64,000 bases of DNA from Ovis canadensis (Eukaryota; Chordata; Mammalia; Artiodactyla; Bovidae). Positions 46,876 through 59,855 of this stretch are shown piece after piece (within the stretch, counting starts at the first letter, position 1; every line of letters begins with the position of its first letter). Location of the stretch: the NCBI RefSeq assembly GCF_042477335.2, contig NC_091257.1, forward strand, positions 40,332,501-40,396,500, in the 5' to 3' direction. Under the pieces are notes generated by a model. That model saw nothing but the letters and a program-made list of their open reading frames with translations, was not told the origin of the DNA and ran no database searches. The position numbers were made by a program, and so were the translations under genes.

Positions 46876-48862
46876 TAGCAAGGTCTAGACCTGGAATGTT
46901 ACCATGGAGATGGAGAGACATGGAGAGATTCAAGATGCATTTGAGAGAACAGAGTGTGGTCTACACTGGTTCATTAAACATTGACTTCTGATGTGAGCCT
47001 AGGAACCCTGAACTGCAGTATCTTAAGCTGTCATGACAGTTGAGAACCTGGCTAATCGATGTTGATACATCTTAGAAATATTTACCCAGGAAGCCCAGGG
47101 GGTTCTACTTGACATGAATTTGAATGCATATATCTCTGCACACACAGTGACTGGAAAGATATCACGTAACAGTACCTGGTAACCTGGACGAATCATTCAT
47201 CATGCTAGCAAAAAACTGAAGCCAACCTCTGCTCAGACTTACTGTTTGGCTGGTTTGCCGTTTCTCCTAACCTGAACTTCCATGATGTCTATTTTCTCAT
47301 GAGGGGATGGTCTTTGCAGTAATTGCAGAAGGGGAAACCGAGGCACAGCCTTATCACCCCTTCCTGCTCACTCCACCCCCAGGAAGAAACTTCCCTTTCT
47401 TCAATCTCTTCTCAGTCTTTTTTGAAAAAATTATAACTATTATCCTCTCTCTACCTCCTAAAGGAAGGGACTATCCAGTGCTCACATAAGAGGAAAAATG
47501 ACTTTAAAACAAAATACAAGATGATTTTAAATGGCAGGAGAGAAACATTGCACTTCTTCTGTGCAATTTTCTTTTTAGAGTTGCCACTTTGACAGATTCA
47601 CTATTTCTCCTGTGTGATAAACTTACAAGGCAATGCCATACAACAAAGTACTACAATGACATCATTTAAAGACAACCCCAGGGTGGTTAAAAGTTATGAA
47701 TTTCTGGAAATAGCTTTTGATTTAAAAAAAAAAAAAACTTTCCAGGATGTTGTATTATGCAGTGATGTAGTAACATCAAATGGCGGCTTCGTGATACATA
47801 CATTAACACCAACAAGTGAATTCTAGTTTCTGTAGGACACAGTTTACTACTAGGTAGCAATTTAACATTCAGATGCTAAGCTATCTTCTGAAGAGGGGAA
47901 GGAAGCTGTTCTGCAGTTAGTCCTTGTGGCTCTTCAATGTTCCTCATGTTATTACACACATTTTTATTAAATATGGCTGCTATCCCTTCCCCAGGTAGGC
48001 ACTGCAAACCAGTAACAACTGCAGATACCAGATGAAGCTTGTGTAACAGACTGCTTTGTTTCACTTAGAAAGATTAAGTTGCTCAGGGATAATGAATACA
48101 AGATAATGTCAGCAGAGCTGAACAAAAACAAATTCTGTGTTGCTTTCATTCAAGGCAAAACTTGCGTTTCAGATCAAACTTGCACAAAGACCATCTGCTT
48201 GATGCAACACCCTTCCCAATGCATGGATTTATGTCAGAATCCAAAGAGTAATTATTAATTATGTAATTATTAAGCTTTGGCAGATTTGGATCTCCAAGTT
48301 AACATTGGAGGTGCCTGCCTCAAAATCTCATGGGATACACTTTTTCAACGGGGGACAGCAGTTGGAGGGAGGAGGCAAAGTGTTGAAAAATGAAAAAGTC
48401 TTCAGATATTTTTCTTTTAAATTCCCTGCCTAAATTTTAAACACTTCAACAAACATGTTTAAATGCCTTACTTTGGTGCCCAGGAGATGAAGGGTGAAAA
48501 CCAGACAAATAAAGGAAAAGAATTCCCTTTCACGAGGTACCTGAAAGTGTGAGTAGGAAAAAAAAATGGGAAAGAGAAGGAGGAGTGCTAAGGGGGTTTT
48601 GTAATGTGAGGTTGTCTGAAATAAGATTGGAAGGAAGCTTGGAGACGAAAGATTTGGTCTGAGTCAAGCCTTGGAAGCATGATAAAAGGAGTGTTTTATA
48701 AAAGGAGGAATCATTAAAAGGATCCACACATTCATTTGCATGAATTAGCAAACCCAGGAGAGTGTCTGAAATGGACTGCAGCGCTGACCTGAAATGGAGG
48801 TTACTGATTTCCCTGCAACACCCAGGCCTCAGTGGGCACAAAGCAGAGCCACATGAACAAAC
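46876..48862. other. PRTFDC1 intron 4, exon-4-proximal part
   Basis: No young repeats recognised over about 2 kb downstream (minus sense) of exon 4. Confidence 0.5.
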
Positions 48863-48928
48863 CTTTCCAGCCAGAGTTGAAAGATCATCGCCTCCAATGA
48901 TCTGCATCTCGTCCATGGACTGGTCATT
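48863..48928 (-). CDS. PRTFDC1: PRTFDC1 exon 4
   Basis: This 66-nt exon encodes [20 protein letters not shown] GK on the minus strand (22 codons, phase 0 at both ends). The donor is GTTTG and the acceptor AG is at 48929-48930. It matches HPRT1 exon 4 ([22 protein letters not shown]) in length and phase; MDEMQI is the PRTFDC1-type sequence. The exon follows the flexible catalytic loop and leads into the NVLIVE strand. Exons 1-3, which should encode about 113 residues, were not found between here and 64000. They probably lie beyond the window across a large intron 3. Confidence 0.95.
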
Positions 48929-49559
48929 CTAAACGGAAAGGGGGAGATAATATTTTACTATACAAGAAAAGCTGTAAAGCACGTTTCCCCATCTACCCAG
49001 CCAGGAGCTGGATTGTGCCTTGCAAATATAGCACAAATAGCTGGTCCTGATTCATGGTTGCCTATGGTTACCAAGAGCCAGTCTCCTGCCACCACGCTTG
49101 AGACAAAGCATCCTAATGGCTGATAGCCGAGCCTGTGTGGAGAGGGGATGGAGGGAGCGGGGAGAGGACAAGCAAATCTAATTTTGGAACAAAATAAAAC
49201 CATGGAAGGTGCCTGAGCCTATTCTGTGGCAGATGGAATTGGAGAAGACAGTCATGCTCCTGGACTTCCCTGGGGTGGTTGGGGCTATGGAGGGGGGAGC
49301 TGGGGAGGGGGCCTAGCGTTTCTCAGCTGTGCCAGCAGCCCCAGTTACAGCCCTGCAGTGGGGAACAATTAGACTGTGGTTCCCACAGAGGTTAGAGACC
49401 CCCTCTCCTCACTACCAATGTGGGTCCAATCCCTTATCTGTATCAAGGGCAATTCTAAAAGGCCACAGATCAAGAAATATTACACTTAGATTGTGAGACA
49501 AGGATGATGAAGCCTCAGAAACTTTCTGGAATTCAGGAATATAAGACTAGAATCCCGTT

Positions 49560-49940
49560 TACAAGACTTTTCACAATACCTTGTAATAACCTATAATGGA
49601 AAAGACTGAAAAGAATATATATATATATATAGGCTTCCCTTATGGCTCAGATGGTAAAAAACCTGCCTGCAATGCAGGAGACCTGGGTTTGATTCCTGGG
49701 TTGGAAGGATCCCCTGGAGAAGGGAATGGCTACCCCACTCCAGTATTCTTGGCTGGAGAATCCTAGACAGAGGAGCCTGGCAGGTTACAGTCTATGGGGT
49801 CACAATGAGTCAGACACAACTGAGCAACTAACACACACACACACACACGTGTGTATGTATACATATAGCTGAATCACTTTGCTGTACGCCAGAAACTAAC
49901 ACAACATTGTAAATCAACTGTACTTCAGTTTTAAAAAAGA
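49560..49940 (+). mobile_element. L1 3' end, interrupted by a Bov-tA
   Basis: accttgtaataacctataat, an (at)n run, the SINE, an (ac)n run, then agctgaatcactttgctgta, cacaacattgtaaatcaact and an A-rich tail. Confidence 0.83.
49633..49831 (+). mobile_element. Bov-tA SINE, inserted in L1
   Basis: Head ggcttcccttatggctcaga to gtcagacacaactgagcaac; flanked by microsatellites on both sides. Confidence 0.9.
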
Positions 49941-51234
49941 GACTTTTCACTTAAGTCCTATTAGAGATTATAAGCATTCCTTTTCACAGTATATATATGG
50001 GACATCATTCTGCCTCAATTAAACCTCTCTCTCTCTCACACAACACACACGTAATAAAATATGAGTTGTTTCTTAGTAAATATCACAATAGAATAACAAG
50101 GGGGCAGAACAGGTTAAAAGAAGGCAAGCAACTTATTTTCTGGCTTCCTTGCAAAGATGCATTAGAGGAACTGAAGGCGACATCCTACAGGCAACTGGTT
50201 GCATGATCAAGCAAGACTGCGGTGACACTGCAGTCCCTTCGTCCGAATGATAAGCTAAGTGAGAAGACACCAAGAGAGGGAATAGACATACGATGTGCTG
50301 AACCAGGAAGTATCTTTGGTTACTGCTGTTGTTTTGGCCAGTTCAGTGCTTTTCTCCCTTATTCTGGCAAGAAGGCCCTGCCTTTATTGGGGGAGGGAGT
50401 TCATTCCCCTAAAGGAATTTTCTTGGGTTAGTTTGAATTGGATTCTGTCACTTGCAACTCAGAGTCTAGACCTAGAGATACATTGTCACGGCACTGGTCA
50501 TCAGAAAGGAAAAAAGAAAAAAGCCAATCAACCAATATAATAGTTTTACCAGTGAAGCAGCATTTTGTTTTTCACCTTACTGCTCAAGAGAAAAAAAAAA
50601 ATGACCTTAAAACGTTCTTACTTTCAGTCTGAAAGCATTTATTCCTAACTGCAAAGGAGTGGTGACAATGCTTGAAATGTTTCAAAGTGCCCCATAAGTT
50701 AGATAAAACCAATAATTTTCTTCTTATGGGAATTGATAGCCAAAGGAGAAAATCAAAGACTATCCAGAATCCACTGGTCTTTTGCTGTTTTTTTTTTTGT
50801 TGTTGTTGTTTTTTTCAAACACCTCTGCTTGAGTCAAGTTTTTACTGTCCCATTAGCAAAGCAAGTCACACGAACAAGCCCAGCATTAATCTGAGAAGCA
50901 ATCATTAAGTAACAGAACGAAGTTCATAGACACAGGGAAGCCATTTAATTAGGGTCACTGATGCAATCACTCTGCACAGGGGTTCACAAACATCCTTATA
51001 TTCCTAGCATTGATGTATCCTTTTTTTTTTTAACATCATTGATTTTGATTTGAAGATATTTTACTTGGGATTGTTCATCTGATCTTCATAAGACTGGCCT
51101 GTACTTTCCTTTCTTTTGCTACCTCTGTGGATTTTTAAAGCAAGTTATACAAGCCTCATGAGTTGGGTGGTTCTTTGTCTTTTTTCTGTATGCTCAAAGT
51201 TTGTATGTGAATGAATTTATCTATTTTGCTAAGG

Positions 51235-51345
51235 TTCAGTAGAGCTCAGAATAGGTATTATTTAATCCCCAATTTACAAATGAGGAACTGGAGGCAGTAA
51301 GAGTTTGAGTAGCTTGCCCAAAAAAGGCACTACTAGTAAGTGAGG
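51235..51345. repeat. MIR SINE fragment
   Basis: aatttacaaatgaggaactg gaggcagtaa and agtagcttgcccaaaaaagg. Confidence 0.7.
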
Positions 51346-51584
51346 GGAACCAGTTCAGTTCTAGGATTGTCTGGCTTGGCATTATTCTTGTGTTAACAAC
51401 CCCCATCCCCCACAACATTCCTAGAAGGTAGAAATAATAGTGCATCTTTGAGAGTACCATGGAGAAGAATTGGGTCCTGGTTGTACTAAGGAAGTAAAAT
51501 ATATAATAAGCTGAAATGGCTAGGAGAAATACACACCTTGGTAGAAATGCTGGTAACGGTTGTGTGGATTTATTTAAATGGCAA

Positions 51585-51715
51585 AGGAAGGGTGGGCAGG
51601 AGGCTCAAGAGGGAGGGGATATATGTATACATATAGCTGATTCACACTGCTGTTCAGGAGAAATTAACACAACATTGTAAAGCAATTATACTCCAATTAA
51701 AAACATTAAAACAAA
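51585..51715 (+). mobile_element. L1 3' end
   Basis: ggatatatgtatacatatag, ctgattcacactgctgttca, caacattgtaaagcaattat, ctccaattaaaaacatt. Confidence 0.8.
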
Positions 51716-52193
51716 CGAATAAAGAGCAAAGGAAGTCTCCAACATTTAGCCCAGGCATCCTCAGAAAGAAACATGTTGGAAATTACTAGTTTTGGTGACC
51801 TGGTCTCCAGGTACAAAAAAGAGCTCAGCATGTATAGTGACTGCTTGTACAAAAGAGAATTTGGACTGTTTAGATAATGTTCAGGAAAAAACAAAGCCAA
51901 GTAAGAATAAATATCCTGAATTCCTTTTGAGGAACGGGAAGGGGACGAGTAAAGAAAACAAATAAACAAAAGAATCACTCTCTCAGCCACTCATTTCCAA
52001 AGTCAGACAGACTTGCTTCAGAATCCATACACGCACAGACTTTCTCAACATTCTCAACCTCCACAGATGCCTTAACTTTTTTTCCCTCTTCTTTTCAGCC
52101 TTATCCTTCCTCTCAGCTATTCTCCTGTGCTCAGTAAGGTCAACGACACTATATAAAATACAGGCAAACCCCTAACCAAAACAGTTCGTTATA

Positions 52194-52493
52194 GCACTTC
52201 CCTGGTGATCAGTGGTTGAGAATCTGCCGTCAATGCAGGGGATACATGTTCTATCCCTCGTCTGGGGAGATTCCACATGTTGCTGGGCAAATAAGTCCGT
52301 GTATCAAAACTACTGAGCCTGGGCTCTAGAGCCCGCTCTTTGCAACAGAAGCCACGGCAGTGAGAAGCCTGCACACCGCAACTCGAAAGTAGCCCTTGCT
52401 CACCGCAACTACAGAAAGCCCGCGTGCAGCAACAAAGACCCAGCACAGCCAAAAATAACAAAATAAGTAAGGAAATATTTTTCCAAAAACACA
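52194..52493 (+). mobile_element. CHR-type SINE (long) with target-site duplication
   Basis: cacttccctggtgatcagtg to cccagcacagccaaaaataa. Flanks aacagttcgttata (52180-52193) and aacagttcattata (52494-52507). Confidence 0.92.
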
Positions 52494-52808
52494 AACAGTT
52501 CATTATAAGAAGTTTTAATGGTCAAAGTGGAGAGCTTCTAATGAAAATGTTGCAGTGTTGAAAAATTTTTTCAAAAACTCTAACATGTGGTACAAAGTCA
52601 GATAACAAGGAGAGATGAATCAGTTCAGTGTTTACTTTTCAACCAGTGGTGGATATAGGACATGACCCTTAACTCAGTCCCTGAGTCCTTTAAGCCACCT
52701 AGGGTCAAAGTGGAGGTCACAGGGCAGTGGCTTGTATGTCTGCCCTTTGCTTCACCCAGAGAAACTCCACTTATCTCTGTTGTATTAACTGGGTTCAAGG
52801 TAAGAAGT

Positions 52809-52946
52809 GCCAAGTCACTTCAATCATTTCCAACTTTGTGTGACCCCATGGACTGTAGCCCCCCAGGCTCCTCTGCCCATGAAATTCTCCAGGCAAGAAT
52901 ACTAGAGTGCGTTGCCATGCCCTCCTCCAGGGAATCTTCCCTCAAG
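52809..52946 (-). mobile_element. Bov-tA SINE, truncated
   Basis: Antisense: ccaagtcacttcaatcattt, ggctcctctgcccatgaaat, ending ctccagggaatcttccctc; the tRNA-like head is missing. Confidence 0.85.
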
Positions 52947-53149
52947 GTAAGATGGTGGGAACCAAAAAGTTTGAAAACTCTTGTGTCAATATTTTTGCTT
53001 CCTTTTAAACAGACTTGCCATCTTTTTGGTTCTTGCTCATTTAAATATCCATTTGTTTCTGAGGTCATTTTTGTTTAGAATCTCATTTTTACAATATGGG
53101 GATGAGCTGTGAGAATGGAAAACATGGCAACTGGTAAACAGGCAGCTGG

Positions 53150-53400
53150 GGGGTCCCTACATGCCCTTGGGGACCAGACTGCCTGGGTTCCAGTCCCAGC
53201 CCCACCTTCTATGAGCTGTCCAACCTCGAGGAAGCGACTTAACCTTTCAGTACTCTAGTGTCCTCCTCTATAAAAAGAGAATGTCAATGTTAATAGTTCC
53301 TACCTCCTAGGATTATTGGGAGAAGTAAATGAATTAATATGAATTGAGTACTGAGTCCTGGTGTGTAACAAGAAGCAGTTCCTAAAGCCTTGGCTTACCC
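53150..53400. repeat. MIR SINE
   Basis: gactgcctgggttccagtcc, gaagcgacttaacctttcag, ctcctaggattattgggaga. Confidence 0.75.
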
Positions 53401-54254
53401 CAGGATCATCCTCTACTTCTAGTCTAAGAAACTTGCATGTCTACCCAAGTTTCTCAGCTTGGACCTCGTGATGATTCTTTGCACAGTTCATTGAGTCCAT
53501 CATCGATACATGAATGTCTCGTGCTTTGGGGAAAAGGTTTCTGAGGCTGACGGCTACCCATGAGGTGTGTGGTTAAGGAGGACTCCTGTCCTGTGGCAAC
53601 TGTGCATCAGGGCTACAGTCTTGGTTAAAAACAAGCTCCACTGTATGCTCCTTCAGGGTTTCTCAGTGATCCCCCAGCTCCCAAGTGGTGGTGTCTGAAT
53701 CTTTAGAGTGGACCATTTTGTGGATATAATTACCCACATCACTCCTCTCTGCTGTTTTCATCTTTCTCCCAATGGACAGAAGCCACCTGGAAATCATGCT
53801 CGGATCCTCTTTTGTCCTTATCACCTCTCATCTATTCTTTGTAGGAGCCGTTTACAGTCAATAGAGCAAAGAGTTAACCTTGAAATTGCTTCACAAGATG
53901 GCAGGTGACGACCTGTAGAATAGGAGACTGGATGGCCGGGCTTCTGATAATTTTCCCAACCCTGGCTGCAGTTTTGCTTGGGGATCATGAGCTGCTCCAG
54001 TTCTTCCCTTTGATTCACCGTCTTAGCTTAAGGTAATTTAAAATAGATTTACACTACTTGTCAACAGCAGAACCTTGACTAAGATTTCATACCAATTTAC
54101 AGGAGAACTCAATATGCGCAAATATTGATAAGTATGATTAGTGACAACTTACTCACGACACATCACCACGCCTCACCGTGCTGCACGAGATCCTAGGCGT
54201 CCCCAGCACATGATGGACTGCTTCTTCCCCCACGTCTTAGCTGGTGGCTGCTCC

Positions 54255-54400
54255 TGTCTCCTCTCTCTGTCTTTCTTCAAGGGAGTAATTCTTACTCTTT
54301 CCTCAAGACTCAGTTCAGGCATGATCTCTTCCAGGAAGCTTTCCTGGAGTCCTCTGGACTTGATCTGTGTCTGATAACACTCTCTAAATGTCAACAGGTC
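54255..54400. repeat. L2 3'-end fragment
   Basis: ctttcctcaagactcagttc aggcatgatc, tcttccaggaagctttcctg gagtcc. Confidence 0.6.
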
Positions 54401-55514
54401 ACGTCCAACTAGAATTTTCTGAGAATGCAGCAACTGCCAGTGGCATGAAAACTTCAGCACAAACAGCCTGATTTTCATCCTAATTACACCCCCTCTGGCT
54501 GACGCATTGTGGCATCCAGTGTTTGTTGAGCGACACTAAAGTATCTGCATACATGTGTTTGCTATATTTTTAATACCCCTTCCACTACCCACATTACAAT
54601 ACTAAGTGTTCTCAGGCAGCTCCTGGCTTCCCTTGCTCTAAGTTCTTCTTCCAGCTGTCCAGGAACTGGAAGGAGCTTATTGCCCAATGGAGACAGAGAA
54701 AGAAAAAAAAACTACAGATAAACAAACACATGGGAAAATATCTGTAAAGTTCGATTGAAAGTGGACACAAAGGAAGCTGACTTGAGCAACCTGGAAAATG
54801 CTAAGACTGAAAGAATACAGACCTTCCTCTTTGATGTCTGAGTGATTCCCACCCATAAAGAAACTGTTTCTTTACTCTTATTACTACTATTCTATTAACA
54901 TTGGTTTCCAAAGAGCCTTGTCAATACTTTGCAAAAAATATAAATGCAAAAATCCATGTGAATTCTGAACATGAAAAATAAGAAAACAGGAATTATTAAG
55001 ATGCATCAGTAATTATGAAGATCAGTCATTCATTTCATGATGAGTTAAGGATGTATTTTAAAGCCAAACTAGCATTTAACCAGGAAAAAAATATGTATGT
55101 ATCAGCATGTACAATTTAGCTCAGTTGAAGGGACACGCACATTTTGCATTTTCTAAATTTGGTGCGTAGCTTTTGCAAGCACGGTTGAGACTTTATTCGA
55201 AGACAAAATGGCTTTCTGTTTAATGACAATGATCTATTGCTCTATTGTGACCGGTATTCCATGCCACCCATTCTGCATGAGAGGTACTGGCTAGCTAAGA
55301 GTAATCCCTACCCAACAGAGAAAGGCTCTTTTCTTTAAGAGAAAGAAAGCAATTTGGGGTCCGAAGAAGCAACCACAATAATAAGAAGAAGCTATAGGCT
55401 GGCAGGAATAATGAAGGGTCACCAAGGAAAAGGAAAAAGGGAGGGAAAAGGAGAAAAGTGGACCTTCACTTCAATTTAGTTATAAAAGGCCCCAGAAAGG
55501 AGGAAACTAAGTTT

Positions 55515-56477
<963 letters not shown>

Positions 56478-56749
56478 GTGACATTGCTTTACATGGACTC
56501 TGAAACCTTGAAGCCTTCTTTTTGAAACCTTTCAAAACCTTCTGTTTAGAAACCTGGTATGGACTTGTTGCTTTGGTTTAAATCACGTTTTTAAATTATG
56601 AATCAGAAGGAAAAAACAAATTGAGCCCTTGACGCATGTCAGCGACCCCAAAGGGCTTCAGTAAAATCTACGTGTTCAAATGTGGATGATCATATCCCAG
56701 TGGTAACTTTTCTTTCTTTCTTTTTTTCTTATAAACTTCATCATTTCTT

Positions 56750-56971
56750 TAAAAAAAAAATTTATTTGGTTGCATTAGGTCTCAGTTGCTGCACCCAAGA
56801 TCTCTCCTGTGTCATGTGGCTCTTCTGTTGAGGCAGGAGGACTCTTTAGTTGCAGAGCATGGACTTAGTTGCTCCTCAGCACGTAGGATCTTAGTTCCCC
56901 CACTAGGAATTGAACCAGCGTTCCCTGCATTGCAGGGTGGATTCTTAACCACTGGACTACCGGGGAAGTCC
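56750..56971 (-). mobile_element. CHR-type SINE (long)
   Basis: Antisense: aaaatttatttggttgcatt, aggtctcagttgctgcaccc, cttagttcccccactaggaa, ending ggactaccggggaagtcc. Confidence 0.87.
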
Positions 56972-58149
56972 TAAGTATCTCTTGAAAGATCATTTTCGCC
57001 ATACAGTTTTTTTCCCCTAGATAACCCAAGGAAGATTTATAACTATAATTCTAAATAAAAGAATTCAAATGGAAACTGTTGTTCAACACTAAAGAAATCT
57101 TAAACCAGCTCTTACAGACCCATTTTAAGATTGCCAGGGGCTGGGATGGTAAACACGAAAGGCGGAGGGGGAGGACTGCTTGGACACCCTGAGCTGAGCA
57201 GACCTCCAGAACACACACTGCTTTCTGGCATTAGACTGAATCTACCTTGTTCCCACCCGGGTGTACTCTGGGACCACAAGGTTCTGCTTCCTTATGTGAC
57301 TTCTCAGCTCAAAATATTTTTGCAGTTGCCCATGCCTACGAAAAGGAGTCTCGTTTTGTCACTGCATTGGGCTGGGCCATCCTTAGAGTCAGGCAAGAGA
57401 AGTCTTGCATGTCACAAATACCAAAACACAAAGACATTTGTTTTCTTTTTGGTCTTAAAAGGCAGTTTTGGGGGAAACTCTGGGACAGTTTGAGCTAATG
57501 GGAATTATGCAACAGGGAAATGTGTGCTGAAATGGGCCGTGTGCCTCACCCCCCACCCTTGCAGGGTCAAGTTAAGTTGTTGTAGGGAAGGTGGCAGTGG
57601 CCTACCTTGGGAAACCAGGCAAAGAGGGGTTGGTCTGTTTTTAAGCTGGCTGCCCTCAATCATCCAAAGCAGGTGCCTCAGAGACTGGAGTCCCCGGATA
57701 ACTGTGTTCCCTCCCACCTCTGTGCTCAGGGATAGGGTCTTTGGGGTCATCTGAGTTAGCAAAGAGAGGTATGAAGAATCCAGCTGCCCCAACCCCCTGG
57801 AGAGCTTAACCTTGCCAGTCCCATGCGGGGTTCAGGCAGGCTTGGTCACCACCCAGGTTCTGGGCCCAGCTGGTGCCCCGCCCTGCCCAGAAGGCACTTG
57901 GCTCTGCCCAGGCTTGCCCACTGCTGGGACGAGCACCACTCCTATGGCCTCCAGTGCAGGTGATCTGGCTGGAAACATGAGCCTGGCCATGGACAAATCT
58001 ATAAAGTGTCAAAACCTTAACTATTTAGGCATATGACAGGTGAATCTCCATTTGTTCTCTTGCCCTGAACCCCATACATATAAGGGGCAAGGCTGACTTT
58101 GAGAACCACTTACTGAATGCTAGGCGCTACAATGCTAAGGCCACTGCTT

Positions 58150-58660
58150 ACATGAGTCCAAACAAAATCCTGTAAGACATGATCCAGCAATCATGCTCCT
58201 TGTTATTTACCCATAGAGTTGAACACTTGGGTCCATACCAAAATTCACACCCTAGCCACTGTGGAGCAGTATAGAAGTTCCTCAGAAAAAAAAAAAAAAT
58301 AGAATTACCATCTGATCCAGCAATCCCACCCCTGGGCATATATTCAGACAAAACTCTAATCCAAAAAGAGACCTATAACCCAATGTTAATAGCAGCACTA
58401 TCCATAATAGCCAAGACATGGAAACAACCCATTAGAGTGTACAACACCACGAATGAACCCTACTGTAAACTATGGACTTTGGGTAATGATGAATCAATGT
58501 AGGTTCATCAGCTGTAACACAGGTACCAATCTAGTCAGAGATGTTGATAATGGGGGAGGATGAGGGTGTGTGAGGGCAGTGGGTATATGGGAATTCTTTG
58601 TCCTTTCCCCTAGATTTTGCTGTGAACCTGAAATTGCTCTAAAAAAATAAAGTCCATTAA
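58150..58660 (+). mobile_element. Old L1 3' region
   Basis: Sense L1-like text: atctgatccagcaatcccac, agcactatccataatagcca, then ctgtaaactatggactttgg, gtaggttcatcagctgtaac and ctctaaaaaaataaagtcc. Confidence 0.7.
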
Positions 58661-58712
58661 AAAAATCTTGAGGCAACAGGTAACTTAAAAAAACATTTAA
58701 ATAACTTTGCCA

Positions 58713-58915
58713 AAAGCTTCCCAGGTGGCTCAATGGTAGAGAATCTGCCTGCCAATGCAGGAGTCATGGGTTCGATCCCTGGGTCAGGAAGATCCCCTGG
58801 AGAAGGAAATGGCAACCCACTCCAGTATTCTTGCCTGGGAAATCCCACGGACAGAGGAGCCTGGCGGGTTACAGTCCATGAGGTCACAAAGAGTCGACTT
58901 AGTGACTAAACAACA
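58713..58915 (+). mobile_element. Bov-tA SINE
   Basis: agcttcccaggtggctcaat to gtcacaaagagtcgacttag; near-consensus and so relatively young. Confidence 0.9.
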
Positions 58916-59700
58916 GTAACAACAAACGTTGCCAAACGTCCCACAGCTGAAAAGTGAGGGAGCTGAAGACAGAGCAGGGACTGACCCTCTGTCTTGCTCC
59001 ATCTAACCCATAAGTCCTATACTTCTCTCTTGGGTCTGATCAGAAGCTGCCTTTCTGTGTGACTTGACCCTTTACCCCTTCTGCACATGAATCATCTGTG
59101 ATCTCCTCTGCAATGGGACCTGACAGTCTGCATTTCCAACAAGCTCCTGGGCGACAAGGATGGAGCAGGTCCAGTTGCCTGGGTCTGTGCTCTGCCCATA
59201 CCAACCTGCTGACCGAGTCACTACTGTGTCTTACTGATGCTTCCTCCACCCAGAATGTCTTTCTGCCACGTCTCTGCTTGTAAAAAATGTAGATATACAA
59301 ATTAAAGTCTACTCGCATGATAAGTCATCACCTGACCCTCACCAACCCCCAGACCCCCACCAACAGCCAGAATCAATTGGTCCTTCTGATGGGCTTTCCT
59401 GGCCTTCAGCACCATTTCAAGCAGTGCTTACTTCTTTCTCGTTAGGTGGCACCTCTCTGCTCACTGGCTGTGCATCTGTTTACTTCTGCTATTTTGAAAG
59501 CATGCTGAGAGGGACTCTATCCCTTTCATCTTTACAGGTTCCTTAATACCAAGTGGGGCTTTGTATGCAGAAAGGAACATGACCCCACCTTGCCCCCTTC
59601 TTTAGCCCCCTGATGTTGGTCCTCTCTTCTATAAAATAGGAAAATTTAACACCTACCCATTTGGATGGTTGTGAGGTTTAAATTAAATATCGTGACGTGT

Positions 59701-59855
59701 AAGGACTTCTTAACCACTGGTGGCCAGTGGTTAAGAATCCACCTTTCAGTGCAGGGGATGGGGGTCTGACCCTGGACCTAAGATCCTAAATGCTGCAGGG
59801 CAACTAAGCCCATGCCCTGAAACGAACACTCCATGCAGCCAAAAATTTTTTAAAA
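59701..59855 (+). mobile_element. CHR-type SINE, eroded
   Basis: ggccagtggttaagaatcca, ggcaactaagcccatgccct, ccatgcagccaaaaattttt. Confidence 0.75.

Larger units (their letters stand above)
48929..55514. other. Presumed PRTFDC1 intron 3, part 1
   Basis: Contains the L1, Bov-tA, CHR, MIR and L2 pieces listed separately. I looked for exon 3 (peptide like LCVLKGGYKF) on the minus strand and did not find it. Confidence 0.5.

Noticed and set aside
48530..48916. 128-codon minus-strand ORF
   Set aside because: Only its first 18 residues are real (PRTFDC1 exon 4); the rest is intron read-through past the GT donor.
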